From Fratercula arctica (Eukaryota > Chordata > Aves > Charadriiformes > Alcidae), in the NCBI GenBank assembly GCA_947846985.1, contig CANTUZ010000025.1:9298100-9362099 (forward strand): 64,000 nt of DNA, given 5' to 3'. The translations under genes and the position numbers were made by a program. The notes beneath the pieces are model-generated. The model saw only the letters and a list, made by a program, of their open reading frames with translations. It was not told the DNA's origin and did not search any database. This document shows, piece after piece, positions 1 to 11,798 of this stretch (its first letter is position 1; each line of letters begins with the position of its first letter).

Positions 1-92
1 CTTTTAGTTTAAAGCCATTGCAGGAGAGGTTGGACTAGATGACCTTTAAAGGTCCCTTCCAACCCAAACTATTCTATGATTCTACGATTCTA
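1..92 (+). mobile_element. CR1 LINE 3' end (fragment)
   Basis: The window opens inside the last bases of a CR1 element. The GGTTGGACTAGATGACCTTT block, the GGTCCCTTCCAACC block and a short run of ATTCTATGATTCT are the conserved CR1 3' untranslated end. No coding part is present; the rest lies to the left of the window. Confidence 0.85.
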
Positions 93-1430
93 CTACTGTC
101 GGTAAATTTATGCAAAGGATTTCCTTAACCATCCAAAAAGCAGGCATAAATCTTTGAAATAAAACATTGCAATGGGAAAATATAACATTTTAATTAATAT
201 ACTAAAAATATTCCATTTGGTCTGATTCAGACTGATTTGTCGCTTATGGACAATTGTGTAGTTTGCTAATAATTTGCTAAACTCCCCTATCTGATAATGT
301 TTTTTTCACATAAGCCTAATCCCTGCCATACATATGCATGTTTATTGTAAAACCACATAGTAATATTACTTCAATATAAATTACTTCTTAAATTGAGTTC
401 TGAACTGCTATCACAAATCAAATGTTTGAAAGCGAAACACATCAACTTCAGTTTGATCATTTCGGTCTCTTATTTTGTCTAAGTACTACTGCTTTTTAAA
501 ATTGGCAGTGGGTTTGTGACCCCTCACAGAATTAAGTGCATTCTGACTACCTCACAGATTGCATTTTTGAATACTAGCAGCTTGAAAACAACAATGTTGC
601 AAAGATAACTTTGTTAAACAATCACAACAATGCTTCTTTGTAACACTGCTTGTGGTAATTCACAGTTGATGTAGAGGTGTAGTATTTCATAAAATTAGTA
701 TCTGTGTTACATTATAAAATTTGAACATTGCTGCAGCTACACTTTTCTTGACATAAGTCACTGACAAATTCAGTCAAGACATAATTGTTATTCTCAAGGT
801 CAACTTCAGTGTTCTTGAACTGTAACCTATGTGAGAGCTTTCTTTCTGAGTTAATGATCTCAAAGTTAGCAGTCAAGAGACTTGCAAATGTTTTTTAAAA
901 TCAGCTTTGTTGTTACTGCCCATTTCAGTCCTAGCTGTAGGAGGAACATTACATACAAATTTGTATGTTGTTCTTAGCAGAATTACTCTGAGACTCTCAC
1001 ATATGCAGTTATGGTATTATTTTTATACCTTTGCAAGCTTTTCAATATTTCATCTTCGCAAATCATAGACTACGTGCAATGTTGCCAGAATCCTGTCATA
1101 TACAAGAGACTTTGATCAGGTTACACTATTTTTATCAAGCTTGCACTCAGTCAAAGAATGTATTGACGGCACAGCATTAGCCTTCACGGGCAAAGAGCAT
1201 CAAAACTAAGCTCTTGTTTGCAGGGGTCACCCTGCAAGGTTAGAGCCATCTGGGAACTACCTCATAAAGTCTAGTTGAATTTTTAATTTGCAAAAGAGGT
1301 AGAAGGACTGTTCTGAACAGACTATCTAACTTTAAATTTAGCTCAGTTGAACAGTTTCACCTTTCTATGATGAAACATAGATCTGTTCCCTTCATTCATG
1401 TTGACCTCAGCCTTCAGATTCTTCTCTTAA
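93..1430. other. Unique AT-rich DNA, no gene seen
   Basis: I see no open frame of useful length, no LINE or LTR block and no RNA gene here. The composition is AT-rich, like the other unique stretches of the window. Confidence 0.5.
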
Positions 1431-1435
1431 ATACA

Positions 1436-2044
1436 TATCATGGTTTGGGCTGGGTTAGCCAATGACAAGACAACAGATGCTCTCCCCCACCTCTTGCTCC
1501 AAGGAGAGGAAGAAGAGAAATAAAGAGACTTATGAGTTTAGAAAAAACTAAACTACTTCAATGAAATATTAATAATAACATAAAAAGGAAATACTGAAGA
1601 AGATACAAAACCATATCAAGCTTCCAGAGAGATATCACCAGCATGCACTAGGGAAGTTCCAGACTAGACTCAGTGACAAATGGGAACTAGATTCTGGATC
1701 TACTTTCAAGAATGCACAGATAGGGATCAAAAGTAGACAAACTGATGGGGGCCTCCTCAAATCTCAATCATTGAGGAACAAGAGCCATTAGAAAAACCAA
1801 ACCACTAAGGAAGCAATCCCATATCCTTTAATCCCTCAGCTTTTATACTGAGCAGGGAGATGAGATGGAATACCCTATTGGTCAGTTTTGGGTCACCTGA
1901 CCTGTCTACTCCTCCCCACAGGTGCAACCCCTCCACAGGGTAAACAACCAAGTCAGCTGACCCTGGTTGCCACAGCAACAAGTAAGAGCAAGAGCCTCTC
2001 TCACTGAACTGAAAGTTGGCTCTGCTCCACCCCAAACCAGGACA
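1436..2044 (-). mobile_element. Solo LTR, ERV-A family
   Basis: This 609-bp segment is the reverse complement of the LTRs at 17263-17975 and 55419-56161. It shares the CATGGTTT start, the AAACTAAACTACTT block and an inverted TATA region near 1840-1850 (TTTTATACTGAG). The flanks carry a matching 5-bp repeat, ATACA (1431-1435 and 2045-2049), so it is a true solo LTR left after LTR-LTR recombination. The terminal TG has mutated to TA on the left side. Confidence 0.85.
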
Positions 2045-2255
2045 ATACAACAAAACAGTTACCTAGTTTTCCAGCGTTGCAGTTTAGTGTTGCAGGACTA
2101 TAACCAACATGTTCCTGGACCTAATCAAAATACAACTCTCAATGCAATGACTTTCACAAAACAAACCCCTCTAATAGTGAAATAGACATAAGTCCAAAAA
2201 TGAATCACACTAAAATAAAAGCATGCTGCACATTCAAATAAAAAACTAGATGCAA

Positions 2256-2418
2256 CTGCTGATTGGCTCAGCCTTGGCTAGCAGTGGGTCCATCTTGGAG
2301 CCTCCTGGCATTGGCTCTATTGGACATGGGGGAAGCTTCTAGCAGCCTCTCACAGAAGCCACCCCTGAACCACCACCCCCCCAGCTACCAAAACCTTGCC
2401 ACGTAAAGCCAATACACT
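2256..2418 (-). mobile_element. LTR-G family fragment
   Basis: The segment with GATTGGCTC, GTCCATCTTGGAGCC and TTCTCACAGAAGCC-like blocks matches the right end of the solo LTR at 9972-12958 (about 12825-12958). Only the last part of the LTR is present and no clear flanking repeat was found. Confidence 0.65.
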
Positions 2419-2606
2419 GTGGATAATTTAGTATCCTGGCAAATATGTTTCTAGAAGATGATGACACCAAGAATAATGACTTGTCTCATCACCAATCAAA
2501 ATTCCCCAGTGTTCTATTAAACAAAAGAATAGCACTTTATAATGTTAAGGAAACTTGAGCAATTGATTGTCAGGGAAATGATTTATTATAAATAGTTATT
2601 TATCAA

Positions 2607-2988
2607 TGTCCTGGTTCTGGGATAGGGTTAATTTTCACAAGGAGCTGGGACGGACACAGGTATTAGATACCATGTGAAGCCATGCCCAGTACATAGCCAA
2701 GGGAGCTGGCCAGGGCAGGGAGCAGGAAATCGCTGCTTGGGAGTGGACTGGGGGCTTCCTGGTCCCTCAGTGAGCAGTGGTACATTAATTGTGTTTTGTA
2801 CATTCCTCTATGAGTATTATTGTTGTTTTCCTCTTTCCTTCGCTGTTCTGTTAAACTGCCTTTACCTCAACCACGAGTTTAGCCTTTTTCTTCCGATTCT
2901 CCCCCCCCTCCCCATCCCACAGCTGGGGTGTGTGTGTGAGCGAGCGGCTCTGTCGTTCTTTGGTGCCAGCTGGAGCTAAACCATGACA
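2607..2988 (+). mobile_element. Solo LTR, family J
   Basis: A 382-bp segment starts TGTCCTGG and ends CCATGACA. It is flanked by the 5-bp direct repeat ATCAA (2602-2606 and 2989-2993). The TG...CA ends and matching flanks identify a solo LTR. The region near 2880-2900 (pyrimidine tract with CCCCCCC) and the GTGTGTGTGAGCGAGCGGC block resemble the end of the LTR at 61734-62311, so the two families are related. Confidence 0.8.
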
Positions 2989-3382
2989 ATCAAGTGAACT
3001 GCAACAATAATCTATTTTAATTTGTATTTTAAGTCTTTCTGCCTGAAACAGTCTCCAGCAACTTATTTAAATGCAACTTAAATTACAATTACAATAGGAA
3101 TATCACCAAAATTACATTTTTCTTGGCTAACTATAAACCAAAAGCTCATTTGAAAGCACCTGCAAGCAGCATTTGTTGCCAAGTAAAAAAGGCAAGATTA
3201 TGTTTCATTTAACACAATAAATTTTGTAAAGTACAGAATTTAAAACTTGCAGAACAACGAATGTTTTGTAACCATAACTGATCATAATTATGAGTAGTTC
3301 AGCACTGCTGATGTACCTTGAAATGCATGTTGTTTAACCTGGAAACAATTTGAACTAAAACATAGTGTTATTATTGCCTGAG

Positions 3383-3736
3383 TGTCGTGGTTTGGCCTCA
3401 GACAGCAACAACGTGCCGCTCTCTCGAGCTTCCCCCCCCCAGGGAAGAATTAGAAGAAAAAGGCAAAACTCATGGGTTGAGACAAAGGCAGTTTAACAGA
3501 ACAGCAAAAGGGAACAAGAAAACAACAACCATAACATGGATAGAGGAATATACAAACACGATTACGGAACCCCCGCTCACCAACTGGACTCGGGAGCCCC
3601 GAGCCCTGCTCCCAGCCATGACTTCCTGCCCCCTCCCCCGGCAGCTCAGACTGAGCATGGCTCACATGGCATGGAATACCTGCGTCCCTGCCAGAGCCTG
3701 GGGAGAATTAACCCTATCTCCGCTGGAACCAGGACA
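3383..3736 (-). mobile_element. Solo LTR, ERV-B family
   Basis: This matches the ERV-B LTRs (33892-34217, 43797-44129) in the same reverse orientation, from TGTCGTGGTTTGGCCTCAGA to ACCAGGACA. Near-matching flanks (CTGAG before, CTGAA after) support a solo LTR with a one-base-decayed target duplication. No internal retroviral sequence is attached. Confidence 0.85.
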
Positions 3737-4912
3737 CTGAAAATATGCATGAAAAAAGAGTCTCACTGGTTTAATCACTAACATTTCACCTTTGAGAATA
3801 AGTAAAGTATTGCGATCAGAAAGTTGCTAGTTTGAAGCAAAATAAATAAACAAGCAAATAAAATAAAAATCCAACAAGAAAAAAATAGTAGACCAAACTC
3901 AGTAGATCAAACCAAAAACTGAAAAAAAACCCACAAAACTTTCTGTCAGAAAGTACATGGATTTGCTATCTTTTGTGTATAAATAACTCACAAAGGATGT
4001 ATTGGAGACTTAAACAGGTGCAAGGTAGCAATACCTTCCCAGACTAAGTTTTATATGCTGTTTATTTTACAATTCCTTTTTTTTTTAAGTTTCAAATACA
4101 ATATAAGATACAGAAAATGTAGTGCTGTTGTATCAAAATACTAAAGATTATTCTAGGTTTCAAGGTGCACTTATTTTTCTAAGGTTATATGCCTGTAACT
4201 AGCCATAGCAGTCTTCATTAGCATCACATGTTCTCTCTCAAAAACACAAGCAAAAAGCTCATCTATATTTCTGCCAAAACTTTATATCCAGAAATTTTCA
4301 CGCCAGTCTTTCAAAATCACAATTCTTTTTCCTGCAGCAAAATGCAGACAAATACAACAGTTAATTTTAATGTCACCATCAAAAGTTGAAAAATCACCCA
4401 GAACAATTTAGTTAATTCACTAGGAAGTGATGACGGTAAGTTTGTACCAATCATAATCTTTTGCAGAGTTGAGTTTGTGAGGGCAGATGTGGTCTGCACT
4501 TCCTTGTAATCTTGTAATACTACATGCAAGAAGGTGTTCTTGTGTCTAAATCAATTTCTTTGCAATATGAAGTTTGCTGTAACTATGTATTCTGAAAAGT
4601 GAGAAGTCAGGGGCTCTACACTGTATGCGCAGTCCAGAAGAATCATTACTGTAGAACACATAATTTTTTTCCTCTTCACGTACGTGCCAATTTGGATCAC
4701 ATAAAAGCTGAATGGAAGTAGCGCTCCCTTAGGTTGAGATTTTCTACTGAATCAGTCACAACCTAAAGCATCATTCTCCCAGATTTGGCCTATGATTCAG
4801 CAGGTGATCATTTATCCATGAATTATGTCCTGGATGGTGACAGGGTTGTGACTGACATATTTTTCTTGACCATATTAAAGGTGCAGCCAGTGGCTCAATT
4901 CTGGGAGAACAA
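3737..4912. other. Unique AT-rich DNA, no gene seen
   Basis: No repeat or credible coding frame was recognised. A 70-codon minus-strand frame near 4317-4529 has no features I recognise and is probably chance. Confidence 0.45.
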
Positions 4913-5875
4913 GAACGGTCTTGTTTAACATCTTTGTCAGCGACATGGACAGTGGCATTGAGTGCACCCTCAGCAAGTTTGCCAACGACACCAAGCTGTG
5001 TGGGATGGCTGACACGTTGGAGGGAAGAGATGACATCCAGAGGGATCTTGAAAGGCTGGAGAGGTGGGCCCATGCCAATCTCATGAAGTTCAACAAGACC
5101 AAGTGCAAGGTCCTCCATCTGGGTTGGGGCAATCCCAAGCACCGATATAGGCTGGGCAGTGACTGGCTTGAGAGCAGCCCTGAAGAAAAGGACTTGGGGG
5201 TGCTGGTGGACGAGAGGCTCAACATGAGCCGTCAGTGTGCACTAGCAGCCCAGAAAGCCAATCGTCTCCTGGGCTGCATCGGGAGAAGCGTGGCCAGCAG
5301 GTCGAGGGAGGTGATTCTGCCCCTCTACTCTGCTCTGGTGAGACCCCACCTGGAGTACTGCGTCCAATTCTGGAGCCCCTACTACAAGAAAGATATGGAT
5401 GTGCTGGAACGTGTCCAGAGAAGGGCCACAAGGATGATCAGAGGGCTGGAGCACCTCTCCTATGAGGACAGGCTGAGAGAGTTGGGGTTCAGCCTGGAGA
5501 AAAGAAGGCTCCAAGGAGACCTTATAGTGGTCTACCAATATCTTAAGGGGGCCTACAAGAAAGCTGGTGAGGGACTTTTTAGGATGTCGGGTAATGGTAG
5601 GACTAGAGGGAATGGATCAAAACTAGAGATGGGTCGATTCAGACTGGACGTTAGGAAGAAGTTCTTCACCATGAGGGTGGTGAGACACTGGAACAGGTTG
5701 CCCAGAGAGGTGGTGGAAGCCCCATCCCTGGAAGTTTTTAAGGCCAGACTGGATGGGGCTTTGAGCAACCTGATCTAGTGGGAGGTGTCCCTGCCCATGG
5801 CAGGGGGCTTGGAACTAGATGATCTTTAAGGTCCCTTCCAACCCTAACAATTCTATGATTCTATGATTCTATGAT
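4913..5875 (+). mobile_element. CR1 LINE, 5'-truncated, RT C-terminal part
   Basis: An open frame (4921-5778, 285 codons) encodes the second half of a CR1 reverse transcriptase and the C-terminal region. It starts just before the F-x-x-D-T-K-L catalytic segment, which here reads FANDTKL rather than FADDTKL, a loss of the first catalytic Asp. It continues through the conserved [13 protein letters not shown] and [19 protein letters not shown] blocks. The 3' untranslated end with three ATTCTATG units follows (to 5875). The element lacks ORF1, the endonuclease and most of the RT palm, so it is dead on arrival, as is usual for CR1 copies. Confidence 0.93.
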
Positions 5876-7720
5876 ATGGGTTAGATGGAGAAGCCTCCCG
5901 CTTAATCTGACGCTAATCAGAGTCAGTGTTGTGAGGGATTTTAAGCAGCATCAATACTCCAGAGATATGGGCCTAATCAAATAAACCCAGCCAAGTACAA
6001 CACTACCTTATTCAGTAAGGATCAAAGTCAAAAAAATCTGTCCTTACTGCTCATTGCTGTCATGGCATCTATCTCGATCACTATTGGTTTCTATAGAGAA
6101 CACAAAGATTCATTGTGGCTAACCAAGAAGCCTGGTTGACACTTCTCAAGATTGTCCTGTTATGATCAGCCAGTTGTCTAAATATGAATTGACAGACAAA
6201 GTTTTAATTAAGATCTCAGAGTCCAAGCACAGTTCTGTGTGTTAGTAAGATTGGCTCAGCTGTGAATCTCAGGTACACTTCTCATAGCTCAGATGGATAG
6301 CAATATGATGTAAACAACCTCTAAGTAAAAACCATGACTTTGAAGTAATAGAAATAAGTATCGCCATTCAGAAGCCATGATAACATATGTAGTGTTTGGT
6401 TTCCTCTGATCTGAGATATTATGAAGTTTCCTCTTCTTCAGAATAAGGAAATAAGAAAAATATCTGCTTACACTTATGCATAATCTCTCCTACAACTAAG
6501 TAAATCAAAGCAACCACTTCTTTTTATGATAAACTCCTTGACTTATTGAAGAGTGAGGTGCAAAAATTCCCATATGAGCATAAAATGAGATATGTTTGCC
6601 ATTGCTGACAACGTCTACTGTTCAAATATCAACTGACCATGTCCAGTGGAAACCGGGTTTCCAAAAGTCAGCTCCAGGATGGTTCTAATGTGATTCATGC
6701 TCATGTCATGAAAGTGCAGACTAGGCAATCAATTCTTTTAATAACAGACAGATGAGATACTGTCCTCAGCTGGAATCCCAGACCCCTTTAAATAGGTGTC
6801 TGAATTGTGACTCCTGCAGCCATGGTTCAAGCATGCTAAAAAACTCTTTTTACACAGACGATTCATATGAACACTAAAGAGCTGGGTACATTCTCTTGGA
6901 TCACTGTTGCCTTAATTTTAAGCTCCAAATTATTTACAAGAGATGCTTTTAGAACACCTGTAGGTTATCGACAACCTGACAGACTAAGAGAATGCATGCA
7001 TCTGGAAAATGGAAGATTTCCTAAAAAGATGTGAAGGAATGAATTTTCTCATGGGCCATACTACACTCCATCGAGAGATTCCTCTAAATACAATAAGAAT
7101 TATCTGAATAAACATCACCTGTAGGTGGTAGGAGACATGTTTTGTTCCCAATATAATTAGAGGCTCCCAGATTGGTCATAGACAAAACACCAGAAACATC
7201 GGGGGGAGGGGAATAATAATCTTATCACCCAAGTCATAAACCAGCAAATGCTAAAGTTGTTCATTATTCTTCAGCACAAAACTTCCACTGAAATTTTCAT
7301 TAATATTTCTGGGAAAATATGAATAACATTATTAAGACAGCGTATCCATGTAACAGAAAGTAAATCTGTATTTCATATGACGGCTACACATGAAAAAAAA
7401 AACCAACAAACCAAACATCACCACACACACTACCTTTCAGGAAAAAATCAGATCTTGAAAGTCTCAGTGTCAAAAATAACTACAGATCCTTATAGTGATT
7501 ACAACCATCTCCTCCTAAATTCAAACAAAGGATATACAGTGAGGATATATATTGCTTGACTGAAAGCATTAACTTCCATTATCTGACACAGCTTGCCATA
7601 ATAGTTTGGAATTATTTTTTTTTTCCTTCAGACCACCAAGTTAGAGAAAAGTTACAAAACCAAACAGAAAATTACTAATCTTAATAGAACCATTCATAAG
7701 TTTCCTGGAAAAAAAAATAA
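5876..7720. other. Unique AT-rich DNA, no gene seen
   Basis: About 1.8 kb without a recognisable repeat, exon or RNA gene. There are simple A-rich patches (for example near 7390) but no structure I can name. Confidence 0.45.
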
Positions 7721-8363
7721 ATTCCTGGTTTGAGTGACACAGGACTAACTTCTCTTCTAATGCTGGGGAAAACTCCACTTTTGGAAGACTTTAGTGTCTG
7801 GATTTGTGAAAACATTTACTTTATAGCCAGCTAGGCTATGTGGGATTCAAGGTCTCGGTGTTTTCAAGCCTTCACAGGTGCAGGGATGAGGAGGAACAAG
7901 GCCTGGGCACTTGACCCAGGCTGGCCAACAGGATTATTTCATACCATGAATGTCACATTCGATATAAATTAGAAAGTTTGCTGCATAGTTTCTCTCTCCC
8001 TTGATGGCAGTGGTCCAGAGAACTTCTTGCCCCAGTGACGGACCCCTGAGGCCTTCCCTTCCTCCTGAAACCATAGCACTCGCAGTGTCCAACATTTCCT
8101 GTCCACTGCTGGGAGTGCACAGCTTCCTGCTGATAGAATTGGCTGAGTATAATTCTTGTATATCTTATATTAGTATCGGGATGAATACTGGTTCTTTAGT
8201 ATTATTGTTAATTATTTAGTCTTATCCTATTAAACCTATTTATATTTCAACCCTTGTGTTTCCTTGTTTTCCCCAATTCCCCTTTCCGGGTGAGGAGGGG
8301 TCATCAGGTAATAGAATAATTGTCTAAATGACAATAAATTATGGGTTTTCTCAAACCATAACA
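7721..8363 (+). mobile_element. LTR, family H (copy 1)
   Basis: This segment is closely repeated at 53453-54076. Both copies start TCCTGGTTTGAGTGACACAGG and end TCTCAAACCATAACA, so the ends form a short inverted repeat (TGGTTTGAG / CTCAAACCA). GATATAAATTAG near 7963 is a plausible TATA box and CCTATTAAACC near 8226 a plausible poly(A) signal. No internal retroviral region adjoins, so it is probably a solo LTR; no clean flanking duplication was found. Confidence 0.75.
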
Positions 8364-8646
8364 CTGTTAAAGTTTCCTAAATTTTGTCTGAAGGACAGTA
8401 ACAGATAAGAATAGCTTAAGTGCTGTATCTGAATATTCAGGTGCAGGATGAAAGAGAGCAAGACCAATGGCTGTAGCATTTGTCAGGGATGTCTCCTCTC
8501 TTTGGACAGAAGATTTACCTGCTATATTTGTTGATTAATGATGTGAAACGGTTATAACAGACTAATTTCAGTCATTATCAATAGCTAAAAGGGGGGAGGG
8601 GGGAGGGGGAAGATCTGTATCTATTCCTGAGTGTTTTCTAACTTAT

Positions 8647-8895
8647 TTGGGGGAGGAAGGGTCTACAATACCCAGAAAAAAAATCTTTATGAAAGAAACT
8701 GAGTCAAAACTTCGGCCCCAGATAACTGCAAAAGCTGAAGAGTGCAGGAGTTTGTTGGAAGCTACTACGGTAGACCTGTTTAAAGTCTATTGTGCCATAT
8801 ATGATGATGATTGGGATAGGGATATCTGGAAACAAGGAGACCCGCTGTGGAACTTGGATAATGAGGTGAAGTCTCTGCACTCAAAGAACAATTAA
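8647..8895 (+). CDS. Unrecognised 82-codon open frame
   Basis: A small frame with an acidic, tryptophan-containing C-terminus (residues about 45-70 include YDDDWDRDIWKQGDPLW). It lies between a G-rich purine run (8586-8612, polypurine-tract-like) and the ERV-D LTR, so it could be a remnant from the end of an older provirus. I do not recognise the protein. The purine run plus downstream LTR is the only contextual hint. It may be chance. Confidence 0.2.
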   Translation: MGEEGSTIPRKKIFMKETESKLRPQITAKAEECRSLLEATTVDLFKVYCAIYDDDWDRDIWKQGDPLWNLDNEVKSLHSKNN

Positions 8896-8904
8896 GACCG
8901 GCCT

Positions 8905-9648
8905 TGCTATCTCTTGTGCAACCCGGGGGGGGGGGGGGGGGGGGGGGAGTGGAAACTCTTGCTATCACAGGATGCAGATAAGGAGGGAGCCCTGTGTAGA
9001 TAGGACAGCCCTGCTTTTCATCAGCAAAGACAGTAAAATCAAGATAACAGGAACTTGTGTAGTTCTTTGTTTCCTTGAGAGGCTACCATGCCCGATGACT
9101 GACCTTTGCCTCATTACCTGTGAAATGCATATTAAAGTTGACACACTCTGAATATGCTAATGAAGATTTTAGAGATCATGCTAAACATATATGACTATAG
9201 CACTTGTCTCTCCACCTAAATCATACTACACGTCACCTAGGGGAGGGAAATCTCATAATTTTGGGTATAAAAAGATGGAGAAAATGACTGTTAAACTGGG
9301 AGAGAAGAACCTTGATACCTGACAGACCAGTCGACGGGTTGCGTTCTCTTCCTCCACCCCAGACAGGAACGCCTTTCTGGGTAAGTGCTGTGCCTTTCAC
9401 CCTCTCGTGAATGTTACCCCCAGGTTGTTGTATTATTATTATTTTTGCTAGCAATATTAACCTTAATTAGTAGCGCTAGTGTAGTTAGTGAATTTATCAA
9501 CGGCAATCTCGAATCTGTTCTGTCGCTCTCAATAAAATAACTAATTTCGATATTTGTGAATCTGGCTCAGTGAAAGTCCTTTGCTGGGACTCGGGTAGAC
9601 AAATCAGTGAAAGTCTTGGGACTCTGACAGACAAATATCGAAACTACA
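8905..9648 (+). mobile_element. LTR of ERV-D (5' LTR, ends approximate)
   Basis: The segment begins TGCTATCTC and contains a run of 23 G (8925-8947), a TATA box (GGGTATAAAAAG, about 9262-9273) and a poly(A) signal (CAATAAAATAAC, about 9530). Degraded gag follows directly, which makes it the 5' LTR of the plus-strand provirus ERV-D. The end is uncertain. It could be GGTAGACA at 9601 or ACTACA at 9648, because CAGTGAAAGTC and GACAAAT units are repeated across 9568-9637. No primer site was recognised downstream. Confidence 0.55.
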
Positions 9649-9971
9649 TTCCTTTTAACTCAACACTCACATAACCTCCCCTCAGGGCAAGGTGCTAATG
9701 TGAATGATTCCCTGCCCTCTTGCTACCAGTAATCAAGACTGCATAACAGAGCACGCCCGCTGGGGCACAAAACCCAACTCCCTCCACAACAACTAGAGTT
9801 AAGAGATCTGGAGGAGAGATACGGAGCTAACCCAGGGGAAACACACGTGGACTGGCTGGCATAGATCTGGACAGCCGGAGCCAACCAGATCCACCTTGCC
9901 CCAGCTGAAGCTGGATCATTGGCATTAGGTCCGGGAATATTGTTAGATACCACTGGACCAAATATTACCAG
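9649..9971 (+). pseudogene. gag: ERV-D gag remnant, 5' part
   Basis: A broken plus-strand frame reads Gag-like text around 9790-9960, including L-R-D-L-E-E-R-Y-G and P-G-E-T-H-V-D-W-L-A followed by a stop. This resembles the capsid-region W-L-x-x-W/C type sequences of the other proviruses here. It is interrupted exactly at 9971 by the solo LTR-G, and the sequence resumes at 12964. Assignment to gag rests on position between LTR and pol, and on weak sequence character. Confidence 0.45.
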
Positions 9972-10158
9972 TGTGGTGGGTTGACCCTGGCTGGATGCCA
10001 GGTGCCCATTAAGCCACTCTATCACTCCCCTCCTCAGCTGGACAAGGGGAGAGAAAATAGAACAAAAGACTCATCGGTTGAGATAAGGATAGGGAGATCA
10101 CTCAGCAATTACCATCATGGGCAGAACAGACTAGACTTGGGGAAAATTAATTTAATTT

Positions 10159-11320
10159 CATAGAATCATAGAATGTGTTGGGTTGGAAGGGACCTTTAAA
10201 GGTCATCTAGTCCAACCCCCCCTGCAGTAAGGAGGGACATCTTCAACTAGGTCAGATTGCTCAGAGCCTCATCAAGCCTGGCCTTGAACGTCTCCAGGGA
10301 TGGGGCTTCCACCACCTCTCTGGGCAACCTGTTCCAGTGTCTTACCACCCTCATTGTAAAGAACTTCATCCTAATGTCTAATCTAAACCTACCCCGCTCT
10401 AGTTTAAAACCATTGCCCCTCGTCCTATCGCTACATGCCCTTGCAAACAGCCCCTCCCCAGCTTTCTTGTAGGCCCCCTTCAGGTACTGGAAGGCCGCTA
10501 TAAGGTCTCCCCGGAGCCTTCTCTTCTCCAGGCTGAACAACCCCAGCTCTCTCAGCCTGCCTTCATAGGAGAGGTGCTCCAGCCCTCTGATCATCCACGT
10601 GTCCCTCCTCTGGACCTGTTCCAACAGGTCCATGTCCTTCTTGTGCTGAGGGCTCCAGAGGTGGATACAGTACTCCAGGTGGGGTCTCACGAGAGCGGAG
10701 TAGAGGGGGAGAATCACCTCTCTTGATCTGCTGGCCACTGTTCTTTTGATGCAGCCCAGGATGCAATTGGCCTTCTGGGCTGCAAGCGCACATTGTTGGC
10801 TCATGTCCAGCTTTTCATGCACCAGTACCCCCAAGTCCTTTTCCGCAGGGCTGCTCTCTATCCCTTCATCCCCCGGCCTGTATTGATAATGAGGATTGTC
10901 CCGACCCAAGTGTAGGACCTTGCACTTGGCCTTGTTGAACTTCATGAGGTTTGCTCGGGCCCACCTCTCTAGCTCATCCAGGTCCCTCTGGAGGATATCC
11001 CGTCCCTCTGGCCTGTTGACCGCACCACTCAGCTTGGTGTCATCTGCAAACTTGCTGAGGGTGCACTTGATCCCACTGTCTAAATCATTGATGAAGATAT
11101 TGAACAGCACTGGTCCCAGTACGAATCCCTGAGGGACACCACTTGTCACCCCTCTCCATATGGATGTTGAACCATTGACCATTACCCTCTGGATGTGACC
11201 ATCCAGCCAGTTCCTTATCCACCGAACAGTCCACCCATCAAATCTGTATCTCTCCAACTTAGAGAGAAGGATGTTGTGGGGGACCGTGTCAAAGGCCTTG
11301 CAGAAGTCCAGATAGATGGA
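10159..11320 (-). mobile_element. CR1 LINE, RT and C-terminal part, in LTR-G
   Basis: The minus-strand frame 11365-10247 encodes CR1 reverse transcriptase: [11 protein letters not shown] (motif A), TSGVPQG (motif B), [11 protein letters not shown] (motif C) and the C-terminal LEYC and [12 protein letters not shown] blocks. The 3' end with TAGAATCATAGAATG lies at 10159-10230. The element is 5'-truncated at 11320, where LTR-G resumes. It has few disruptions, which suggests it is younger than the LTR it sits in. The first residues of the open frame come from LTR sequence. Confidence 0.92.
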
Positions 11321-11798
11321 TTTATTACCAACCAAAAAAGTAGGGTAATGAGAAAATAAAACCAAATCTTAAAACATCTTCTCCCCAACCCTCCCTTCTT
11401 CCTGGGCTTAACTTTACTCACAAATTCTCTACCTCCTCCTCCCCAAGCAGCGCAGGGGGATGGGGAATTGGGGTTGTGGTTAGTTCATCACACTGACTCT
11501 GCCCCTCCTTCCTCCTCAGGGGGAGGACTCCTCACACTCTTCCCCTGCTCCGAGTGGGGTCCTCCATGGGCTGCAGGTGGATATCTGCTACGCTGTTAAC
11601 CTCCATGGGCTGTCAGGGGGATAACCTGCCTCACCATGGTCTCCACCATGGGCTGCAGGGGAATCTCTGCTCTGTCGCCTGGAACACCTCCCCCTCCTTC
11701 TTCACTGACCTTGGTGTCTGCAGAGTTGTTTCTCTCACATAGTCTCACTCCTCTCTCTTCTGGCTGCTACTAGTGTTGTGCAGGTTTTGGTTTTGTTT

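Noticed and set aside
4317..4529. Minus-strand 70-codon frame with a hydrophobic end
   Set aside because: No family features, no neighbouring exon and AT-rich composition; treated as chance.
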